A stretch of DNA of 57,255 nt, taken from the NCBI GenBank assembly GCA_937921595.1, contig CAKZTD010000009.1, positions 1 to 57,255 of the forward strand, given 5' to 3'. The DNA comes from an uncultured Saprospiraceae bacterium (GTDB lineage: Bacteria; Bacteroidota; Bacteroidia; Chitinophagales; Saprospiraceae). Shown here one piece after another: positions 54,878 through 57,255 of the stretch (the first letter of the stretch is position 1; every line of letters starts with the position of its first letter). The notes beneath the pieces were generated by a model, which saw nothing but the letters and a program-made list of their open reading frames with translations, was not told the DNA's origin and ran no database searches. A program made the position numbers and the translations under genes.

Positions 54878-56287
54878 ATGAAACAAATCATTTACTGTTT
54901 AACACTTCTGTTTATTAGTCAAAATCTATTTAGTCAGTTACCCGAAATTGAAAGAGAGATATTAGAAGAAACTATTCCTGCTGATATACTGAAACAAATA
55001 TTAGCTCAAGGAAAAAGCAATAATGCAAAATTCCGGGACGAAGGAGATTTACTGATTGCAACAAGGAGAGATAATTTTCAATTTGGTCAAGTTTCTCTCT
55101 TAGATTCCACGCAACATTTTTATAATGATGATGATTTAAAAATTGAAATATTGCGTAGAAACTTTGATGAAACAGAAGCTTCTTGGAATGTAGTAGAGAG
55201 AGAACGATTTGAATACGATATAAATGGAAACCTTACTTTAGAGCAAGAAGAATTTGTAGTTGATGAAAATTGGGTAAATGATGAACGAAGGATCAGAACC
55301 TATGATGGAAATAATAATCTTCTAACTTATGAAACACAAAATTGGGTAGATGATGAATGGCAAAATTTTTATAGATGGAGCTATCAATACGATGCTGCCA
55401 ATAATAATGTTTTGGCTATTGCTGAAAAATGGTGTAATCCTTCCTGGCAAAATCATAGACGTATTGAATACGAATTTAATGGAGACCATCTTCGAACTCA
55501 ATTTATAAGTCAATCATGGGAGGGTGCCATTTGGGAAAACATGAATAAAAATACATACGAGTATGATGTGAATCAAAACTACATTATCGGACAAGCAACG
55601 TCTTGGAATGGAGTAGAATGGGGAAATGATTTCCAATTTAATAATACTTATAATACCAATGATGATCTAGAAGAAGCATTGGTTTTTATTTATGTTGATA
55701 GCGCTTTGGAAAATAATCGACGAAGCATACTCGAATATGATCAAAATAATTTTTTGAGTAAAAGGGTTTTTGAAAATTGGAACGATACCATTTGGGTTTT
55801 TGAACGCCAACATTTACATGGCTTTGAAGCGAATGGTAATGAACTTAGTCACTCGGTGCAACTTTGGGATGGAATGGAATGGGATGATCTCTCTCTTGAA
55901 ATGAATACTTATGATGCAAATGACAATCTTATTTATATAGAATTTGCACTAGCTGTTTTTTTAGATGGAAACTTGAATGTAGAATCTTTTGAAACGCTCT
56001 ACTACGAAATAGCTACGAATACAAACGAAAATTATTATCTGGATTCTAAGCTTGAAATCTATCCTAATCCTAGCAATGGTATTTTTAATGTAGAAATAAA
56101 AGGAGAACAGTTTGATCTAAAAAGTCTGACAGTAGTCAATACTTTAGGAATGCCTCTTGTTTCTAAAGCAATTTCAAATCTTTCGGAAATAAATAAATTA
56201 GATTTAAGTGTACTTCCAAGAGGAACTTATTTTATTCACATCAATAGTGAAGGTCAACAATTGGTAGAAAAGATCCAGGTTTTCTAA
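54878..56287 (+). CDS. Secreted W/YD-repeat protein with T9SS type A domain, paralogue 2
   Basis: A 469-residue paralogue of the preceding gene. Signal peptide KQIIYCLTLLFISQNLFSQL; start at 54878 chosen because the preceding 18 residues are Lys-rich and lack a signal. It shares KFRDEGDLLIATRRDNFQFG and about nine W/YD repeats (ETQNWVDDEWQNF, ATSWNGVEWGNDF), then the T9SS type A domain (KLEIYPNPSNGIFNVEIKGE, SLTVVNTLGMPLVSKA). Tandem duplication is the simplest explanation. Both are probably exported by T9SS and attached to the surface. Function unknown; binding of glycans or proteins through the repeats is speculative. Confidence 0.85.
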   Translation: MKQIIYCLTLLFISQNLFSQLPEIEREILEETIPADILKQILAQGKSNNAKFRDEGDLLIATRRDNFQFGQVSLLDSTQHFYNDDDLKIEILRRNFDETEASWNVVERERFEYDINGNLTLEQEEFVVDENWVNDERRIRTYDGNNNLLTYETQNWVDDEWQNFYRWSYQYDAANNNVLAIAEKWCNPSWQNHRRIEYEFNGDHLRTQFISQSWEGAIWENMNKNTYEYDVNQNYIIGQATSWNGVEWGNDFQFNNTYNTNDDLEEALVFIYVDSALENNRRSILEYDQNNFLSKRVFENWNDTIWVFERQHLHGFEANGNELSHSVQLWDGMEWDDLSLEMNTYDANDNLIYIEFALAVFLDGNLNVESFETLYYEIATNTNENYYLDSKLEIYPNPSNGIFNVEIKGEQFDLKSLTVVNTLGMPLVSKAISNLSEINKLDLSVLPRGTYFIHINSEGQQLVEKIQVF

Positions 56288-56288
56288 A

Positions 56289-56322
56289 TTTATTCAAGAA
56301 TTTATTTTTTTGAATAAAATTT
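56289..56322 (+). terminator. Terminator of paralogue 2
   Basis: TTTATTCAA and TTGAATAAA form a 9-bp stem right after the stop codon at 56287, followed by ATTTTG. Confidence 0.6.
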
Positions 56323-56471
56323 TGTCTAATGTGTTTCGGGTTTTGCTGTCACAGAAATTAAAATTACAATTTAATAAAATACAAGACAGAAATATTATCA
56401 CTAATCCTATAAACCCTTGTTAATCTTGGGTTTTCAAAGATTGTTTAAGTTTTCAAACAATCATCCGATGA

Positions 56472-56510
56472 TGCAAAAAAAGCGATTGAATGCTTTTTTT
56501 GCATTTTTTA
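56472..56510 (+). terminator. Terminator-like hairpin
   Basis: TGCAAAAAAAGC and GCTTTTTTTGCA form a perfect 12-bp stem with an 8-nt loop, followed by a T-run. No coding gene lies between it and the previous terminator. Confidence 0.8.
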
Positions 56511-56730
56511 TTTACATCATATTAAAATTATGTTTTTTTTGATGATGTCACAGATCATTTATTCTCTCTAAATTTTCCTGATTTTATGGCGCAGTGTTTG
56601 CCTTTACCTAAGCGTGAAATGATTCATAATGATTCATTTAAAATACATAAATCGTAACCTTTGAAAGTCATAATCGTTTCACTTCTAGTTAGTAATAAAG
56701 TAAAAAAAATAACATAAGATATTTAGGGTG

Positions 56731-56793
56731 AGTGTTTGTTCATAGTTTTTGTTTTTTGTTTTATCCCCCCGATGAACTCGGGGGGACTTTTTT
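56731..56793 (+). terminator. Repeat leader plus GC-rich terminator, unit a
   Basis: AGTGTTTGTTCATAGT begins a T-rich segment of about 35 bp, followed by a CCCCCCGA/TCGGGGGG hairpin (56765-56785) and a T-run. The leader recurs at 57182 (about 36 of 38 bases) and, more weakly, at 56949. Confidence 0.75.
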
Positions 56794-56948
56794 CTCCTCT
56801 ACAAAAAACTACACCCGATCCGCTTTATACTAATTCCCCCACATCAAGTTTAATTATCTAAAATTCTCCCATCCCTCGGTAGTCTCTGACTTAACAGATA
56901 TTGCGTTTTCGCGTTTCTGGTCATTGAGACGATTGAATGTAAGGGTAG

Positions 56949-57004
56949 AGTGTTTTTTATATGTTTCAATTGATCCCCAGGCTTCTTTGTCTGGGGGCTT
57001 TTAA
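56949..57004 (+). terminator. Repeat leader plus terminator, unit b
   Basis: AGTGTTTTTTATATG then TTTCAATTGATCCCC leads into the CCCCAG/CTGGGG stem (56975-56996) and a short T-run. It is a degenerate relative of units a and c. Confidence 0.6.
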
Positions 57005-57019
57005 AACCAGCCGAAAAAA

Positions 57020-57177
57020 TAGATCGATTTTAAGAAGACGTAAAGAATTATGTTTAATCTGTTTGATATTCTGAAATTTTCATAAACAATTGACTGTAAG
57101 GGAAATGTGTTGAAAAATTTGGGATATCTTAAAAAATAGATTTAATATAATTTAGCCCAATAACTTAAATCGATTTA
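57020..57177 (+). ncRNA. Candidate structured RNA, copy 2
   Basis: A 158-nt rod with the same plan as copy 1. P1 pairs 57020-57030 and 57032-57034 with 57167-57177 and 57164-57166. P2 pairs 57046-57064 with 57134-57152 (18 of 19, two G-U). P3 pairs 57065-57081 with 57112-57128. The internal loop (AGACGTAAAG opposite TAGCCCAATA) and the strand GATATTCTGAAATTTTC are conserved. The P1 arms differ in sequence from copy 1 but still pair. A terminator follows about 40 bp later, so a free-standing small RNA is plausible here; its promoter is not clear. Confidence 0.7.
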
Positions 57178-57181
57178 AGAT

Positions 57182-57247
57182 AGTGTTTGTTCATAGTGTT
57201 TGTTTTTTGTTTTGTCCCTGTCAATGCCAGTTGACGGGGCTTTTTTT
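57182..57247 (+). terminator. Repeat leader plus terminator, unit c
   Basis: The 38-bp leader is nearly identical to unit a. It is followed by a 9-bp stem CCCTGTCAA/TTGACGGGG (one G-U; 57216-57239) and a run of seven T. It would end a transcript containing structured RNA copy 2. Confidence 0.8.
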
Positions 57248-57255
57248 GTCTTTTT

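Larger units (their letters stand above)
56288..57255. other. Non-coding terminator-rich tail of the window
   Basis: About 970 bp with no ORF of note. Five terminator-like hairpins occur at 56289-56322, 56472-56510, 56765-56793, 56975-57004 and 57215-57247. Smaller hairpins such as GATTGTTT/AAACAATC near 56440-56463 also occur. Structured RNA copy 2 lies between the last two terminators. The region may be an array of small non-coding transcripts, each with its own terminator. Confidence 0.6.

Overview
The window (about 57 kb, AT-rich) comes from a member of the Bacteroidota, most likely a Saprospiria/Lewinella-like marine or soil bacterium. Four things point there: secreted proteins ending in type IX secretion (T9SS) type A sorting domains, a TonB-dependent receptor with a carboxypeptidase-like N-terminal domain, -7 boxes of the TAnnTTTG type in front of many genes, and few Shine-Dalgarno sites. 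An EF-G paralogue of the Bacteroidota EF-G2 type fits as well. The phylum is firm; the family is an inference. I see no phage, integrase, complete insertion sequence or CRISPR array. The region reads as ordinary chromosome with many small repeats between genes.

Layout. 1-3.1 kb (minus strand): end of an NTF2-like gene, a secreted alpha/beta hydrolase, an Asp/Asn beta-hydroxylase-like protein and a UMF1-type MFS transporter. 3.3-5.3 kb: rimK with an M14-type (AstE/AspA) metallohydrolase, possibly a glutamate-tail writer and eraser. 5.3-12.7 kb: a RibD/DHFR-like protein, a large FtsX-type permease without its ATPase, PBP4-type dacB, an exported lipoprotein-like methyltransferase and a helical protein of unknown function. 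12.9-20.9 kb: a large T9SS cargo protein, purA, a STAS protein, a Fur-family regulator and rel. 21.2-25.6 kb: tRNA-Leu(UAG), then the proteostasis set tig-clpP-clpX. 25.8-31.6 kb: an orphan ECF sigma factor, a DoxX-like membrane protein, truA, an acyltransferase-like protein and a TonB receptor. 31.7-39.7 kb: a 41-residue basic small ORF with its own promoter and palindromes, glyA, a secreted metallophosphatase, ahcY, a lipocalin-like protein and the EF-G paralogue. 40-45.6 kb: cytochrome c-anmK-epimerase operon, a glutamate synthase-like flavoprotein overlapping a MocA-like nucleotidyltransferase, and thioredoxin. 45.9-52.7 kb: a tetR-tolC-hlyD-RND efflux operon with a likely TetR operator. 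52.7-57.3 kb: a decayed outer-membrane-protein tail, two paralogous T9SS cargo proteins built of short W/YD repeats, and about 1 kb of non-coding DNA with several terminator hairpins.

Most notable signal. Two non-coding stretches 30 kb apart (27155-27311 and 57020-57177) are about 86% identical and fold into the same long rod. At least three base pairs change on both sides while pairing is kept, and G-U wobbles favour the plus strand. I did not recognise this as a known RNA family. The second copy lies in the terminator-rich tail of the window, which looks like an array of small transcripts. Other points of interest are the EF-G paralogue with Phe where the catalytic His should be, a 97-bp MITE-like element with a TTA duplication, a dispersed inverted-repeat family, the small basic ORF, and an RND pump with an extra membrane insert.

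All family assignments are from reading motifs by eye; no database search was run.
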